Made by a program: the position numbers and the translations under genes
In this document: in pieces, positions 9,036 through 17,798 of the stretch
Layout of the letters: each line of letters opens with the position of its first letter
Position numbering within the stretch: the stretch's first letter is position 1
Notes under the pieces: model-generated
Told to the model about the DNA's origin: nothing
The model's database searches: none
Seen by the model: the letters and a program-made list of their open reading frames with translations, nothing else
Origin: Hymenobacter frigidus
GTDB taxonomy: Bacteria; Bacteroidota; Bacteroidia; Cytophagales; Hymenobacteraceae
Direction of reading: 5' to 3'
Assembly: GCF_014640435.1 (NCBI RefSeq)
Contig: NZ_BMGY01000026.1
Coordinates: forward strand, 1 to 64,000
Length of the DNA stretch: 64,000 bases

Positions 9036-10082
9036 ATGGCCTCCACTCTCGTCCTCAGCCCTGAAAACGAAGCGTTGCTCACCTACCAGGCCCGCGTGGG
9101 CCGGGAGCTGATTCACGCCCCCGGCCCCGATTTTATGGACCGCTGCTTCGTGCCCGGTAGCCGCACGCCGCAAGTGCTGCGCAGCCTCGGAGCCATCTAC
9201 AACCACGGCCGGCTGAGCGGCACGGGCTACCTCAGCATCCTGCCCGTCGACCAGGGCATCGAGCACACGGCCGGGGCCTCGTTTGGGCCGAATCCGATGT
9301 ATTTCGACCCCGAAAATATCCTGCGCCTGGCCGTGGAAGGGGGCTGCAACGCGGTGGCTACCACCTTCGGTACCTTTGGTACGGTGGCCCGCAAATACGC
9401 CCACAAAATTCCGTTTCTGGTCAAAATCAACCACAATGAGCTGATGACCTTCCCCAATAAGTACGACCAGATTCTGTTCGGCTCGGTGCGGCAGGCCTGG
9501 GACATGGGCGCTACCGCCGTGGGGGCCACCGTGTACTTCGGCTCGAGCGAAAGCAACCGCCAGATTCAGGAAATATCCGCGGCCTTCGAGGAAGCGCACG
9601 CGCTGGGCATGGCCACCGTGCTCTGGTGCTACATCCGCAACAACTCCTTCAAAACCAACGATAAGGACTTTCATGTTGCCGCCGACCTCACCGGCCAGGC
9701 CAACCACCTGGGTGTGACCATGGGGGCCGACATCATCAAGCAGAAGCTGCCCGAAAACAACGGCGGCTTCCCGGCCCTGAAGTTCGGCAAAACCTTCCCG
9801 GCCATGTACGACCAGCTCAGCACCGACCACCCCATCGACCTCACCCGCTACCAGGTGCTGAATTGCTACGCCGGCCGCATCGGGCTCATCAACTCGGGTG
9901 GCGAAAGCCGGGGCGCTACCGACCGCGAAGAGGCCCTGCGCACGGCCATCATCAACAAGCGCGCGGGTGGCCAGGGCCTGATTTCGGGCCGCAAAGCCTT
10001 CCAGCGGCCGTTTGCCGAGGGCGTGGAGCTGCTCAATGCCATTCAGGACGTGTACCTCGATAGCCGGATTACGTTGGCTTAG
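9036..10082 (+). CDS. fbaB: Class I fructose-bisphosphate aldolase (DhnA/FbaB type)
   Basis: Schiff-base aldolase of glycolysis/gluconeogenesis interconverting fructose-1,6-bisphosphate with dihydroxyacetone phosphate and glyceraldehyde-3-phosphate. The 348-residue TIM-barrel protein matches the bacterial/archaeal DhnA family: LPVDQGIEH near the N-terminal strand, [22 protein letters not shown] (containing the probable imine-forming lysine) and the C-terminal phosphate-binding INSGG and ISGRKAFQR segments. It stands alone with its own TAnnTTTG promoter. accD follows after 159 bases and is probably separately controlled. Confidence 0.92.
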   Translation: MASTLVLSPENEALLTYQARVGRELIHAPGPDFMDRCFVPGSRTPQVLRSLGAIYNHGRLSGTGYLSILPVDQGIEHTAGASFGPNPMYFDPENILRLAVEGGCNAVATTFGTFGTVARKYAHKIPFLVKINHNELMTFPNKYDQILFGSVRQAWDMGATAVGATVYFGSSESNRQIQEISAAFEEAHALGMATVLWCYIRNNSFKTNDKDFHVAADLTGQANHLGVTMGADIIKQKLPENNGGFPALKFGKTFPAMYDQLSTDHPIDLTRYQVLNCYAGRIGLINSGGESRGATDREEALRTAIINKRAGGQGLISGRKAFQRPFAEGVELLNAIQDVYLDSRITLA

Positions 10083-10241
10083 GGCTGAAACGGCGGCCTG
10101 CAAGGCAGCGCGCGGCAGCATGAGTTATGACTTATCTTTGACGCCCGGTTTTACTCAGCCACGGCAAGCCCGAAGCTTGCGGCTCCTCCTCAATATAAAA
10201 GCTGCTGGCTACCCGCTAAAAGCTACTAGTTTACAGAAAAT

Positions 10242-11141
10242 ATGGCCTGGTTCAAGCGCGTAGAAAAGGGCATCGTCACCCCCACCGACCAGAAAAAAGA
10301 GACCCCCGACGGTCTCTGGCACAAGTGCCCGGAGTGCAAAACGGTGGCTACCATGGCCGAGCACAAGCGCCTGCTGCACGTGTGCGGCAACTGCAACCAC
10401 CACGGCCGCATCGACGCGGCTGACTACTTCGAGTTTCTGTTTGATAAGGGCGAATTCACGGAGCTGGATGCCAACCTGACTTCCGGCGACCCGCTGCGCT
10501 TCGTCGACACCAAAGCTTACCCACAGCGGGTGGTGGCCACCGAGCGCAACACCGGCCTGAAAGACGCCGTGCGCACCGGCCACGGCCTGAGCGCCGGCCA
10601 GCCGCTGGTGGTGGCAGCCATGGATTTCAAGTTTATCGGGGGCTCAATGGGCTCGGTGGTGGGTGAGAAAATCGCCCGCGCCATCGACTACGCCCGCCAG
10701 AACCGCACCCCGTTCCTCATGATTTCGCGCTCCGGTGGGGCCCGCATGATGGAAGCTGGCTACTCGCTGATGCAGATGGCCAAAACCTCGGCCAAGCTGG
10801 CGCTGCTTTCCGAAGCCGGCGTGCCCTATGTGTCGCTGCTGACTGACCCGACCACGGGCGGCGTCACGGCTTCGTTTGCCATGTTGGGCGACTTTAATAT
10901 TGCCGAGCCTGGTGCGCTTATCGGTTTTGCCGGCCCGCGCGTCATCAAGGAAACCATTGGCAAGGACTTGCCCAAGGGCTTTCAGAGCGCCGAATTTGTG
11001 CTGGAGCACGGCTTCCTCGACTTTATCGTGGACCGGCGCGAGCTTAAGCAGCGCCTGGCCGACTTGTTGGGCATGCTGCAGCCCGCACCGGTTGCCGCCG
11101 AGCCCAATGCGGCCCGCCGCACTTCCACGAAAGTGCACTAA
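10242..11141 (+). CDS. accD: Acetyl-CoA carboxylase carboxyltransferase subunit beta
   Basis: Beta half of the carboxyltransferase that moves the carboxyl group from biotin carrier protein to acetyl-CoA, giving malonyl-CoA for fatty acid synthesis. The 299-residue length is typical. The N-terminal four-cysteine zinc ribbon is complete (C29, C32, C48, C51). The crotonase-like carboxyltransferase core follows ([49 protein letters not shown]). accA is not adjacent, as is common in bacteria. Confidence 0.96.
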   Translation: MAWFKRVEKGIVTPTDQKKETPDGLWHKCPECKTVATMAEHKRLLHVCGNCNHHGRIDAADYFEFLFDKGEFTELDANLTSGDPLRFVDTKAYPQRVVATERNTGLKDAVRTGHGLSAGQPLVVAAMDFKFIGGSMGSVVGEKIARAIDYARQNRTPFLMISRSGGARMMEAGYSLMQMAKTSAKLALLSEAGVPYVSLLTDPTTGGVTASFAMLGDFNIAEPGALIGFAGPRVIKETIGKDLPKGFQSAEFVLEHGFLDFIVDRRELKQRLADLLGMLQPAPVAAEPNAARRTSTKVH

Positions 11142-11256
11142 AAGTTTGCAAATGCAGTTTTTTGCTTTCGGCACACTTATTGGAAACCTGCTTCTTATAC
11201 CGGAGCGGGTTTTTTCCGTATACGGCCCCAAATACCTTCACCAAACACCCTTTTAC

Positions 11257-12003
11257 ATGAATACCTCCAAATCCCTTCTTTCTGTGCTGATGGCTTTCGT
11301 ACTGCTGTTCAGTTCCTGCGTCACCTCGCAGCAAGGCAGCAGCACTCAACCCGACCTCTCGACTAACAACGGCTCCGGTGCCCGCAAAACCGGCATGAGC
11401 AAAACCGCCAAAGGCGGCTTGATTGGTGCCGGTACCGGCGCGGCGGCCGGTGCTATTCTGGGCCGTATAATTGGCGGGGGGCGTGGTACCGCCATTGGCG
11501 CAATCGTGGGAGCCGCCGCTGGCGGTACCACGGGTGCCATTATCGGCCGCAAAATGGACAAGCAGGCCGCTGACCTCCAGAAAGATATGCAGAACGCCAA
11601 AGTGGAGCGCGTGGGCGAAGGCATCAAAATCACCTTCGACTCGGGCATTCTCTTCGATACGAACTCGGCCACGTTGCGCGCTGCTTCAGAAACGGACATC
11701 ACCAAAATGGCGGCTATTCTGCAGAAATACCCCGACACCAACGTGCTAGTGGAAGGCCACACCGATAACTCGGGTTCGGATGCCATCAACCAGCCCCTCT
11801 CCGAGCGCCGTGCCCAGGCCGTGGCTACTTCGACCATCGCCAAGGGCGTGTCGTCGAGCCGCGTCACCACTCAAGGTTACGGCTCGACCCAGCCCATAGG
11901 TGATAATTCGAGTGTTGAAGGCAAGCAAGCTAACCGCCGCGTAGAAATCGCCATTTACGCGAACGAAAAAATGAAAAAAGCTGCTGAGAAAGGCACGCTG
12001 TAA
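11257..12003 (+). CDS. OmpA family lipoprotein with glycine-zipper region
   Basis: 248-residue envelope lipoprotein. The ATG at 11257 gives a clean leader and lipobox FSSC (Cys21). The open frame extends upstream into accD but that extension is not plausible. Residues about 50-105 are a glycine-zipper stretch of alternating small residues (GAGTGAAAGAILGRIIGGG), likely membrane-inserting. The OmpA domain (about 125-245) has VLVEGHTDNSGS and LSERRAQAV. It is the first of three related genes in tandem (with 12190 and 12692), each followed by its own terminator. The segment KVERVGEGIKITF is shared exactly with the third gene. Confidence 0.88.
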   Translation: MNTSKSLLSVLMAFVLLFSSCVTSQQGSSTQPDLSTNNGSGARKTGMSKTAKGGLIGAGTGAAAGAILGRIIGGGRGTAIGAIVGAAAGGTTGAIIGRKMDKQAADLQKDMQNAKVERVGEGIKITFDSGILFDTNSATLRAASETDITKMAAILQKYPDTNVLVEGHTDNSGSDAINQPLSERRAQAVATSTIAKGVSSSRVTTQGYGSTQPIGDNSSVEGKQANRRVEIAIYANEKMKKAAEKGTL

Positions 12004-12038
12004 GCCAGAGACCGGGGCCTGATTGGTGCCGGTGATGA

Positions 12039-12067
12039 AAAGGCCGCCTGCAAGGGCGGCCTTTTTT
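12039..12067 (+). terminator. Intrinsic terminator after first OmpA/glycine-zipper gene
   Basis: Stem AAGGCCGCC / GGCGGCCTT around TGCAAG, followed by a T-run. Confidence 0.85.
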
Positions 12068-12189
12068 GTGCTCGCCACCGAGTGGATAAGGGCTGATTCG
12101 GCTATTGTTTCGGCTTTGATTAGTAACCCTGGTTGTTGTGCCTGCGTTGAAATCCTGATATTTTCCCCATCATTTTAACTGTATTTCCC

Positions 12190-12471
12190 ATGAAATTTTC
12201 CAGCGTAGCATTCGCCTTTCTATTGATGTTCTTCGTTCTGGCCGGCTCTACTGTCCAGGCACAAACTCCCAGGAAGGGTTGGAGCAACAAGGCTAAAGGT
12301 GCCGCCATCGGGGGTGGTGCCGGGGCCGTGACGGGAGCCGTGATTGGCGGCGGTAAGGGTGCTATTATCGGCGGCGCGGTGGGTGTTGTGGGCGGTGGCC
12401 TGATTGGGCGCAAAAGAGACAAGAAGAGAGACCCCGCCCGTTATAACGCGTACCGGAATAAAAGAAAGTAG
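12190..12471 (+). CDS. Small exported glycine-zipper protein
   Basis: 93-residue protein: signal peptide (about 1-25, ending VQAQ), a glycine-zipper core (about 34-75, AKGAAIGGGAGAVTGAVIGG), and a short very basic tail (RKRDKKRDPARYNAYRNKRK). The zipper matches the middle of the two flanking OmpA-family genes but the OmpA domain is absent. It could be a shortened paralogue or an independently functional membrane-associated peptide of the YMGG-like class. It lies between two terminators, so it is probably its own transcription unit. Confidence 0.78.
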   Translation: MKFSSVAFAFLLMFFVLAGSTVQAQTPRKGWSNKAKGAAIGGGAGAVTGAVIGGGKGAIIGGAVGVVGGGLIGRKRDKKRDPARYNAYRNKRK

Positions 12472-12504
12472 TGCTGGCTCATTACTGAGCTTGTGAGACC
12501 ACTG

Positions 12505-12538
12505 AAACGGCCTTGCCCATCCGGCAGGGCCGTTTTTT
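12505..12538 (+). terminator. Intrinsic terminator after the small glycine-zipper gene
   Basis: Stem built on AACGGCC-TGCC and GGCA-GGCCGTT, followed by six T residues. Confidence 0.85.
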
Positions 12539-12691
12539 GACTTTTGGCTGGTGCCGGCTAGGTTTGGTCGGGCAGGGAGGTGCGTTGAACCCAAATAGTT
12601 TGGCAAGGTGGTTGCAAATGGCGTACTTGCCGGCCCGTTGCGTACGTAACGGCTTCTAATAGGCATTTTTTATCAAAACCCTTTTTTTAAC

Positions 12692-13411
12692 ATGAAAATT
12701 TTTCGTTCGTCCCTGACCTTTCTGTTGGCGCTGCTGCTGTTGGTAAATACTTTCGCCCAGGCCCAAACTTCCACCGTTTCAACTGGTCGGCCTAAAGGCA
12801 AAATGAGCAAAACCCTCAAAGGTGGCCTGATTGGCGGCTTGGGTGGTGCCGTAGTCGGTGGCGTGGCTGGCCGCCTGATTGGTGGTAAGTCGGGCACCGC
12901 CAAAGGTGCCATCATCGGAGCCGTGGTAGGCGGTGCCGGTGGAGCCCTCATCGGCCGCAGAATGGACAAACAGGCCGCTGAATTGCGCCGCGACCTGGAA
13001 GGTGCCAAAGTAGAGCGCGTGGGCGAAGGCATCAAAATTACCTTCGCTTCGGGCATCCTGTTCGGCACCAACTCGTCGAGCCTCACGCCGGAAGCTGCTG
13101 GCAACATCGACCAGCTGGCTGCTACGGTGAAAAAATACGCCGATACCAACGTGGTAGTTGAAGGCCACACCGACAGCTCGGGTTCGGACGCCATCAACCA
13201 GCCCCTCTCCGAGCGTCGTGCTCAGGCCGTGTCGAACGAGATTCAGGGCCAGGGCGTGGATTCCGGCCGCGTCACGGCTACGGGCTACGGCTCGACCCAG
13301 CCCGTGTCCGACAACACCTCGGCGTCCGGCAAAGCCGCCAACCGCCGCGTAGAGGTAGCCATCTTCGCCAACGAGAAGATGCAGAAAGCTGCCAAGCGCG
13401 GCCAATTGTAA
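12692..13411 (+). CDS. OmpA family protein with glycine-zipper region
   Basis: 239-residue paralogue of the protein at 11257. It has a signal peptide ending in AQAQ without a lipobox cysteine, so unlike its relative it should be released or embedded rather than lipidated. Glycine zipper about 40-92 (GGLGGAVVGGVAGRLIGG), then an OmpA domain about 112-232 with VVVEGHTDSSGS and the LSERRAQAV helix. The two OmpA paralogues share long identical blocks, so the duplication is recent or the pair is kept similar by gene conversion. Confidence 0.88.
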   Translation: MKIFRSSLTFLLALLLLVNTFAQAQTSTVSTGRPKGKMSKTLKGGLIGGLGGAVVGGVAGRLIGGKSGTAKGAIIGAVVGGAGGALIGRRMDKQAAELRRDLEGAKVERVGEGIKITFASGILFGTNSSSLTPEAAGNIDQLAATVKKYADTNVVVEGHTDSSGSDAINQPLSERRAQAVSNEIQGQGVDSGRVTATGYGSTQPVSDNTSASGKAANRRVEVAIFANEKMQKAAKRGQL

Positions 13412-13449
13412 GAACTCGCTCCCGCGTCCAAAGCGGAAGTAGTTGATTG

Positions 13450-13485
13450 AAAAGCCGGCGACCTGTTGTGGTCGTCGGCTTTTTT
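13450..13485 (+). terminator. Intrinsic terminator after second OmpA/glycine-zipper gene
   Basis: Stem AAAAGCCG-CGAC / GTCG-CGGCTTTT with a T-run. The endonuclease III start lies 66 bases beyond it. Confidence 0.85.
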
Positions 13486-13551
13486 GTGCCCGGACCAGTT
13501 GGGTTATTTATTTCGGGCAACCTTGCCCCGTGCCAACCGGTACAACCGGCC

Positions 13552-14325
13552 ATGCCCGCACCCGACGCCACCTACGCCACGCCCGCCGTTGAAAAAGCCT
13601 GGGCCGACCACCAGATTCTGGACTATTTCTACGGCCACCTGCCGCCCGAACCGCGCCGCAGGCCCATGCGCGAGCTGATTTCTACCGTCCTCTCGCACCG
13701 CACCACCCACGCCGATGAGGAACTGGCCTACGACCGGATGCTGGAGGCTTTCGGCGACTGGCCCGGTGTGCTGGCCGCCCCCACCGCCGACCTGGCCCAC
13801 GCCATTCGCACCACGCGCTGGCCCGATACGCAGGCCCCGCGCATTCAGGAAATCCTGCGTCGCATTCAGGCCGAAACCGGTGGGCCATTCGACTTGGACT
13901 TTCTGGCTGACTGGCCACTGGAAAAAGGCATGGCTTGGCTCACCGACATGCCCGGCATCGGCCTGAAAACGGCTTCGCTGCTCCTGCTTTTTAATTACCA
14001 AAAGGTGGTGCTACCCGTTGATACCCACGTGCACCGCGTGGCGCAACGGGTGGGCTTTTTGGGCCCAAAAGTGTCGGTAGAAAAGGCGCACAGCGTACTG
14101 CTGGCTCTGCTGCCAGCCGATGCCGAGACGCTGTTCAATTTCCACAAGCACAACTACTGGCACGGGCAGCAAATCTGCTTTTTTTTGAAGCCAAACTGCG
14201 CCCGCTGCCCACTCAAAGGGTTTTGCAATTATTACCAGGAGCATTACGGTGAGGCTACAGCCGACGCCTTGGCCGCCACGCCAACGCAGTGGGACCCGGC
14301 CGCGTGGGGCCAGCTACCGCATTAG
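13552..14325 (+). CDS. nth: Endonuclease III family DNA glycosylase
   Basis: Base-excision-repair glycosylase/AP-lyase of the HhH-GPD superfamily, 257 residues. The ATG at 13552 is preferred because the upstream in-frame extension runs through the preceding terminator. The helix-hairpin-helix reads MPGIGLKTAS and holds the lysine nucleophile. The catalytic aspartate is in VDTHVHRVAQRVG. The C-terminal 4Fe-4S ligands are complete, with C-x6-C-x2-C-x5-C spacing (ICFFLKPNCARCPLKGFC). All residues needed for activity are present. The segment LISTVLSHRTTHADEE replaces the usual LSAQTTD wording, so it is a divergent member and substrate preference could differ from E. coli Nth. Confidence 0.85.
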   Translation: MPAPDATYATPAVEKAWADHQILDYFYGHLPPEPRRRPMRELISTVLSHRTTHADEELAYDRMLEAFGDWPGVLAAPTADLAHAIRTTRWPDTQAPRIQEILRRIQAETGGPFDLDFLADWPLEKGMAWLTDMPGIGLKTASLLLLFNYQKVVLPVDTHVHRVAQRVGFLGPKVSVEKAHSVLLALLPADAETLFNFHKHNYWHGQQICFFLKPNCARCPLKGFCNYYQEHYGEATADALAATPTQWDPAAWGQLPH

Positions 14326-14331
14326 GGGCGG

Positions 14332-14421
14332 GTCATGCTGAGCGCAGTCGAAGCATCTCTACCGCAACAGTAAATGAGATTACTTGTGCAGTAGAGATGC
14401 TTCGACTGCGCTCAGCATGAC
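14332..14421. repeat. Palindromic repeat, CATGCTGAGC family, copy 1
   Basis: Arms GTCATGCTGAGCGCAGTCGA and its complement enclose a variable centre, forming a hairpin of about 90 bases between nth and the radical SAM gene. Same arm sequence as copies at 15447, 27338, 37453 and 44224. Confidence 0.85.
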
Positions 14422-14434
14422 GTTCCAGGGGCCG

Positions 14435-14442
14435 TACCTTTA
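14435..14442 (+). promoter_or_regulatory. Possible -7 box for the radical SAM gene
   Basis: TACCTTTA, one mismatch from TAnnTTTG, ends 5 bases before the ATG at 14448, implying a nearly leaderless message. Confidence 0.35.
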
Positions 14443-14447
14443 CGCCA

Positions 14448-15431
14448 ATGCGCCTCGTCAAGCACCCAGTCCTCTGCAATTACTACGTCACGTACCGCTG
14501 CAATGCGAAGTGTGCGTTTTGTGATATCTGGGAAAAGCCATCGCCCTACATCACGCTGGAGGACGTGGCCAGCAACCTGCGCGACCTCAAGCGCCTGGGC
14601 GTGTCGGTGATTGACTTCACGGGTGGCGAGCCGCTGCTGCACCGTCAGCTGCCCGAGTTTCTGGGGCTGGCCCGCGATTTGGGCTTCATTACTACGGTTA
14701 CGACCAACGGCCTACTGTACCCCAAAAACGCCGAAAAGCTGCGCGGCAAGGTCGATATGCTGCACTTCTCGCTCGACTCGGCCGACCGCGACACCCACGA
14801 CCTGGGCCGTGGTGTGGCCTGCTACGATTTCGTGCTCGAAAGCATTCGCGTGGCCAAGGAACTGGGCGAGCGGCCGGATATTCTCTTCACCGTCTTCCGC
14901 AAAAACCTGGCGGACCTGGAGGCCGTGTACCGCGACATTACCCAGCCCAATGGCCTCGTGCTCATCCTAAATCCCGCTTTTGAGTACGGCGACGTGGAAA
15001 CCGGCGAGCAGCTTACGGCCGAGGAGCTGGACTACCTCTCCGCCTTTGGCAAGCGCAAGGGCGTCTACCTGAACGAAGCCTTCATCGGGCTGCGGCGCGA
15101 CGGTGGCAACCACGTGGCTGCGCCCGTGTGCCGGGCCGCCAGCACCACGCTGGTCATCTCGCCCAGCAACGAGCTGGTGCTGCCCTGCTACCACCTCGGC
15201 GAGCAGAAATTCCCCATTGAAGGCAAGTTATTCGACCTCTACCACGCACCCGAAACCCAGCGCTTAGCCGCGCTCGAAGGTCGCCTGCCCGCCTGCGAAG
15301 GCTGCACCATCAACTGCTACATGCAGCCCAGCTTCGCGGTGGAAACCAGTAAGTATTTCTGGCAGGCCCTGCCGAGTACGCTCAAGTATAATTGGGAAAA
15401 GGGGACGTGGAAGCGCCTGCTGCGGGCGTAA
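14448..15431 (+). CDS. Radical SAM protein with C-terminal SPASM-like cysteines
   Basis: 327-residue iron-sulfur enzyme that would cleave S-adenosylmethionine to a 5-deoxyadenosyl radical. The cluster motif C-x3-C-x2-C is C18, C22, C25 (CNAKCAFC), followed by the GGE motif in DFTGGEPLL. The C-terminal third contains more cysteines (APVCRAAS, LPCYHLGE, PACEGCTINCYM) in SPASM/Twitch-like positions, suggesting an auxiliary cluster. Such enzymes modify peptides, hopanoids or cofactors. The substrate is not evident and no small precursor peptide is seen beside it. It lies between two palindromic repeats and appears monocistronic. Confidence 0.85.
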   Translation: MRLVKHPVLCNYYVTYRCNAKCAFCDIWEKPSPYITLEDVASNLRDLKRLGVSVIDFTGGEPLLHRQLPEFLGLARDLGFITTVTTNGLLYPKNAEKLRGKVDMLHFSLDSADRDTHDLGRGVACYDFVLESIRVAKELGERPDILFTVFRKNLADLEAVYRDITQPNGLVLILNPAFEYGDVETGEQLTAEELDYLSAFGKRKGVYLNEAFIGLRRDGGNHVAAPVCRAASTTLVISPSNELVLPCYHLGEQKFPIEGKLFDLYHAPETQRLAALEGRLPACEGCTINCYMQPSFAVETSKYFWQALPSTLKYNWEKGTWKRLLRA

Positions 15432-15446
15432 AGAAATATAAAACAG

Positions 15447-15544
15447 AACGTCATGCTGAGCTTGTCGAAGCATCTCGACCGCGCAAGTAATTCAATGGAC
15501 TCAACGAAGCGGTAGAGATGCTTCGACAAGCTCAGCATGACGTT
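15447..15544. repeat. Palindromic repeat, CATGCTGAGC family, copy 2
   Basis: Arms AACGTCATGCTGAGCTTGTC and complement, followed directly by a 7-bp tandem repeat. The arm variant with CTTGTCGAAG is shared with the copy at 44224. Confidence 0.85.
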
Positions 15545-15547
15545 CTT

Positions 15548-15585
15548 TTGCTCATTGCTCATTGCTCATTGCTCATTGCTCATTG
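15548..15585. repeat. Tandem repeat (TTGCTCA)x5
   Basis: Five perfect copies of TTGCTCA and a partial sixth lie between a palindromic repeat and the carbonic anhydrase start, ending 6 bases before the ATG. Confidence 0.9.
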
Positions 15586-15591
15586 TAAAAT

Positions 15592-16107
15592 ATGCCCGCC
15601 CTCATCCTTCCCGTTCACGGCATTTCGCCCACTATTCCCGCCGACTGCTTCATTGCTGATAATGCTACCATCGTGGGCGATGTGGTGCTGGGTTCCAAAT
15701 GCACCGTCTGGTTCACGGCCGTGATTCGCGGCGATGTGCACCGCATCCGTATCGGCGACGAAACCAACATTCAGGACGGTGCGGTACTGCACTGCACCTA
15801 CCAAAAAGCGCCGCTGAGCATCGGCAGCCGCGTCAGCATTGGGCACCGGGCACTGGTACACGGCTGCACGGTGGCGGATGATGTGCTCATCGGCATGGGG
15901 GCCATCGTGATGGACCACGCCGTGGTGGGCACGGGCTGCATCATCGCGGCCGGGGCCGTGGTGCTGGAAAATTTTGTGTGCGAGCCGGGCTTTTTGTATG
16001 CCGGGGTACCCGCCAAAAAGATTAAGCCAGTGACGGAGGAGCAGCGCGCAGGACTGAAGCGCACGGCGGCCAACTACCAGACTTACGCCAGTTGGTTTAA
16101 AAGTTAA
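15592..16107 (+). CDS. Gamma-carbonic anhydrase family hexapeptide-repeat protein
   Basis: 171-residue left-handed beta-helix protein of the gamma-CA/YrdA/PaaY group. Hexapeptide repeats run through residues about 15-140 (IADNATIVGDVVLGS, IGSRVSIGHRALVHGCTVADDVLIGMGAIV). The three zinc-ligand histidines are in place (H67, H85, H90). The C-terminal helix (EEQRAGLKRTAANYQTYASWF) is typical. It probably hydrates CO2 or acts on a related acyl substrate. Many family members are catalytically weak, so the activity is inferred. Confidence 0.88.
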   Translation: MPALILPVHGISPTIPADCFIADNATIVGDVVLGSKCTVWFTAVIRGDVHRIRIGDETNIQDGAVLHCTYQKAPLSIGSRVSIGHRALVHGCTVADDVLIGMGAIVMDHAVVGTGCIIAAGAVVLENFVCEPGFLYAGVPAKKIKPVTEEQRAGLKRTAANYQTYASWFKS

Positions 16108-16187
16108 AAGGTGGGAGTTGAAAGTTAAGAAGGCCCGCTTGAGTCGTCAAGCGGGCCTTTTTAACTTTTAACTCCCACCTTTTAACT
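16102..16187. terminator. Long bidirectional hairpin between carbonic anhydrase and CNNM genes
   Basis: An 86-base inverted repeat. Inner stem AAGGCCCGCTTGA/TCAAGCGGGCCTT, outer arms AGTTAAAAGGTGGGAGTT and complement. It begins within the last codons of the carbonic anhydrase gene and ends just before the convergent CNNM stop, so it can end transcription from both sides. Confidence 0.85.
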
Positions 16188-16189
16188 AA

Positions 16190-17524
16190 CTACACCTCGC
16201 CGCCCATTTCCCCACGCGGGGCCTCACGTTCGGCGGCTGTAGTCACGCGCAGCTGCACCAGCTCCACGGCGCGGCGCGAGCGTTGCAGCACGCGGAATTC
16301 GTAGGGGTCGAGCACGGCAACATCGCCCACTTCCGGAATGCTGCCGTAGATGACGTTGAGCAGGCCGCCCACCGTTTCGTAGTCCTCACCCTCGGGCAGG
16401 GGGAAGGGGAGGTACTCGTTGGCGTCGGAGATGGGCGTGGCAGGATTTACGCGGTACTCGTCCTCGGCCACTTTTTCTACCACCGGCACTTCGTTGTCGT
16501 ACTCGTCCTGGATTTCGCCCACCAGCTCCTCCATAATGTCCTCGATGGTGACGATGCCCGACACGCCGCCGAATTCGTCGCTCACCACGGCCATCACAAT
16601 GTGCTTGCGCTGGAACTGGCGCAGCAAGCGGTTTATTTTCTTGGTTTCGGGCACGAAGTAGGGCGGCCGCATGATGCGGGCCAGCTCCACGGCCTCGCCG
16701 CGCCGGATGATGGGCAGCAGGTCCTTCACATTGAGCACGCCCACAATGTTGTCGATGTTGCCCTCGTACACCGGCATGCGCGAGAAGCCTTCGGCGAAGA
16801 TGACGTCCAGAATCTGCTCCACGGGCGCGTGCACGTCCAGGGCCGACAGTTTGGTGCGGGGCACCATTATCTGCTTCACCATGCGGTCGTTGAACTGAAA
16901 CACATTTTCAATCAACTCGTGTTCGGAATCCTGAATTTCGCCGCTCTCCTTACTCTGGTCCAGCAGCATGCGCAGCTCGTCAGAAGTGTGGGCCTCGTTG
17001 CCGTGGCCGGGGTTTACACCAAACATGCGCAGCACAAAGTTCGACAGCTTATTCAGCACCCAAATGGCTGGGAAGCTGATGATGTAGAACAAGCGCAGCG
17101 GCAGGGCCACCGCCAGACTCAGGGCCTCGGGCCGCTGAATGGCCAGCATTTTGGGAGCCTGCTCGCCAATAACGATGTGCAGCACCGTGATGGTAGCAAA
17201 CGATACCGGCAGTGCAATCTGGTGGGCCAGTTCGGCCGTCACGTCCAGGTTGAGGGCGTGCACGGCTGCCAGGATAATGGCCGCCACCACGCTTTCACCA
17301 ATCCAGCCCAGGCCCAGCGAGGCCAGCGTGATGCCCAGCTGCGAAGCCGATAGGTAGGCTTCCAGGTCTTGTAACATGGTGAGCGTGAGGCGGGCCAGGC
17401 GATTGCCCTCCTTGGCTTTGAGCTCGATCTGCGAGAGTCGTACTTTGACCAGCGCGAACTCGGCAGCCACAAAAAAACCGTTTACAAGAACCAGTAAAAC
17501 GGTGAATAATATTTTTAAACCCAT
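16190..17524 (-). CDS. CNNM/CorC (hemolysin C) family membrane protein
   Basis: 444-residue protein with the order DUF21 (CNNM) transmembrane domain, CBS pair, CorC_HlyC domain. The start MGLKILFTVLLVLVNGFF is preferred. An in-frame ATG 16 codons upstream (17572) would add a polar tail before the first helix. DUF21 spans about 1-180 (VAAEFALVKVRLSQIE, LGLGWIGES, VIGEQAPKMLA), the CBS domains about 200-325 (MVPRTKLSALDVHA, VVSDEFGGVSGIVTIEDIMEELVGEI), and the acidic C-terminal domain about 340-425. Family members affect magnesium or cobalt homeostasis and some are transporters. The role here is inferred. Confidence 0.9.
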   Translation of the reverse strand: MGLKILFTVLLVLVNGFFVAAEFALVKVRLSQIELKAKEGNRLARLTLTMLQDLEAYLSASQLGITLASLGLGWIGESVVAAIILAAVHALNLDVTAELAHQIALPVSFATITVLHIVIGEQAPKMLAIQRPEALSLAVALPLRLFYIISFPAIWVLNKLSNFVLRMFGVNPGHGNEAHTSDELRMLLDQSKESGEIQDSEHELIENVFQFNDRMVKQIMVPRTKLSALDVHAPVEQILDVIFAEGFSRMPVYEGNIDNIVGVLNVKDLLPIIRRGEAVELARIMRPPYFVPETKKINRLLRQFQRKHIVMAVVSDEFGGVSGIVTIEDIMEELVGEIQDEYDNEVPVVEKVAEDEYRVNPATPISDANEYLPFPLPEGEDYETVGGLLNVIYGSIPEVGDVAVLDPYEFRVLQRSRRAVELVQLRVTTAAEREAPRGEMGGEV

Positions 17525-17798
17525 GTCGGCGGCCCCCGCGACGCGGTCGGTCTGGAGGCCTTTGTTGCCCAAAAGTACGCAAGTTTGACGCAGGTAGTTG
17601 GCGCGATGAACTTTCGGCTCGTCCGTTTGTCATCCGGACAGCCTTATTTTGTGGTTGGAAGCGGGTGTAAGCTAATGCGGCTTCCGTCGACTACCCGGCC
17701 GTAGCGCCGGGTTGGTAGGCTGCAACGAAGGCCTGCCGTTTCCGGTTAGCAAGAGTAGACCTTGGCAATAGCAAGGCCTGAAGTATCGTAACAAGTCA

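Noticed and set aside
10876..11256. N-terminal extension of the OmpA lipoprotein into accD
   Set aside because: It would overlap accD by 266 bases and bury the lipoprotein signal at 11257.
15548..15585. CRISPR-like array
   Set aside because: Units are 7 bases with no spacers.
16283..17353. 356-codon open frame antisense to the CNNM/CorC gene
   Set aside because: His/Val/Gln-rich shadow frame. The minus-strand gene has a full domain set.
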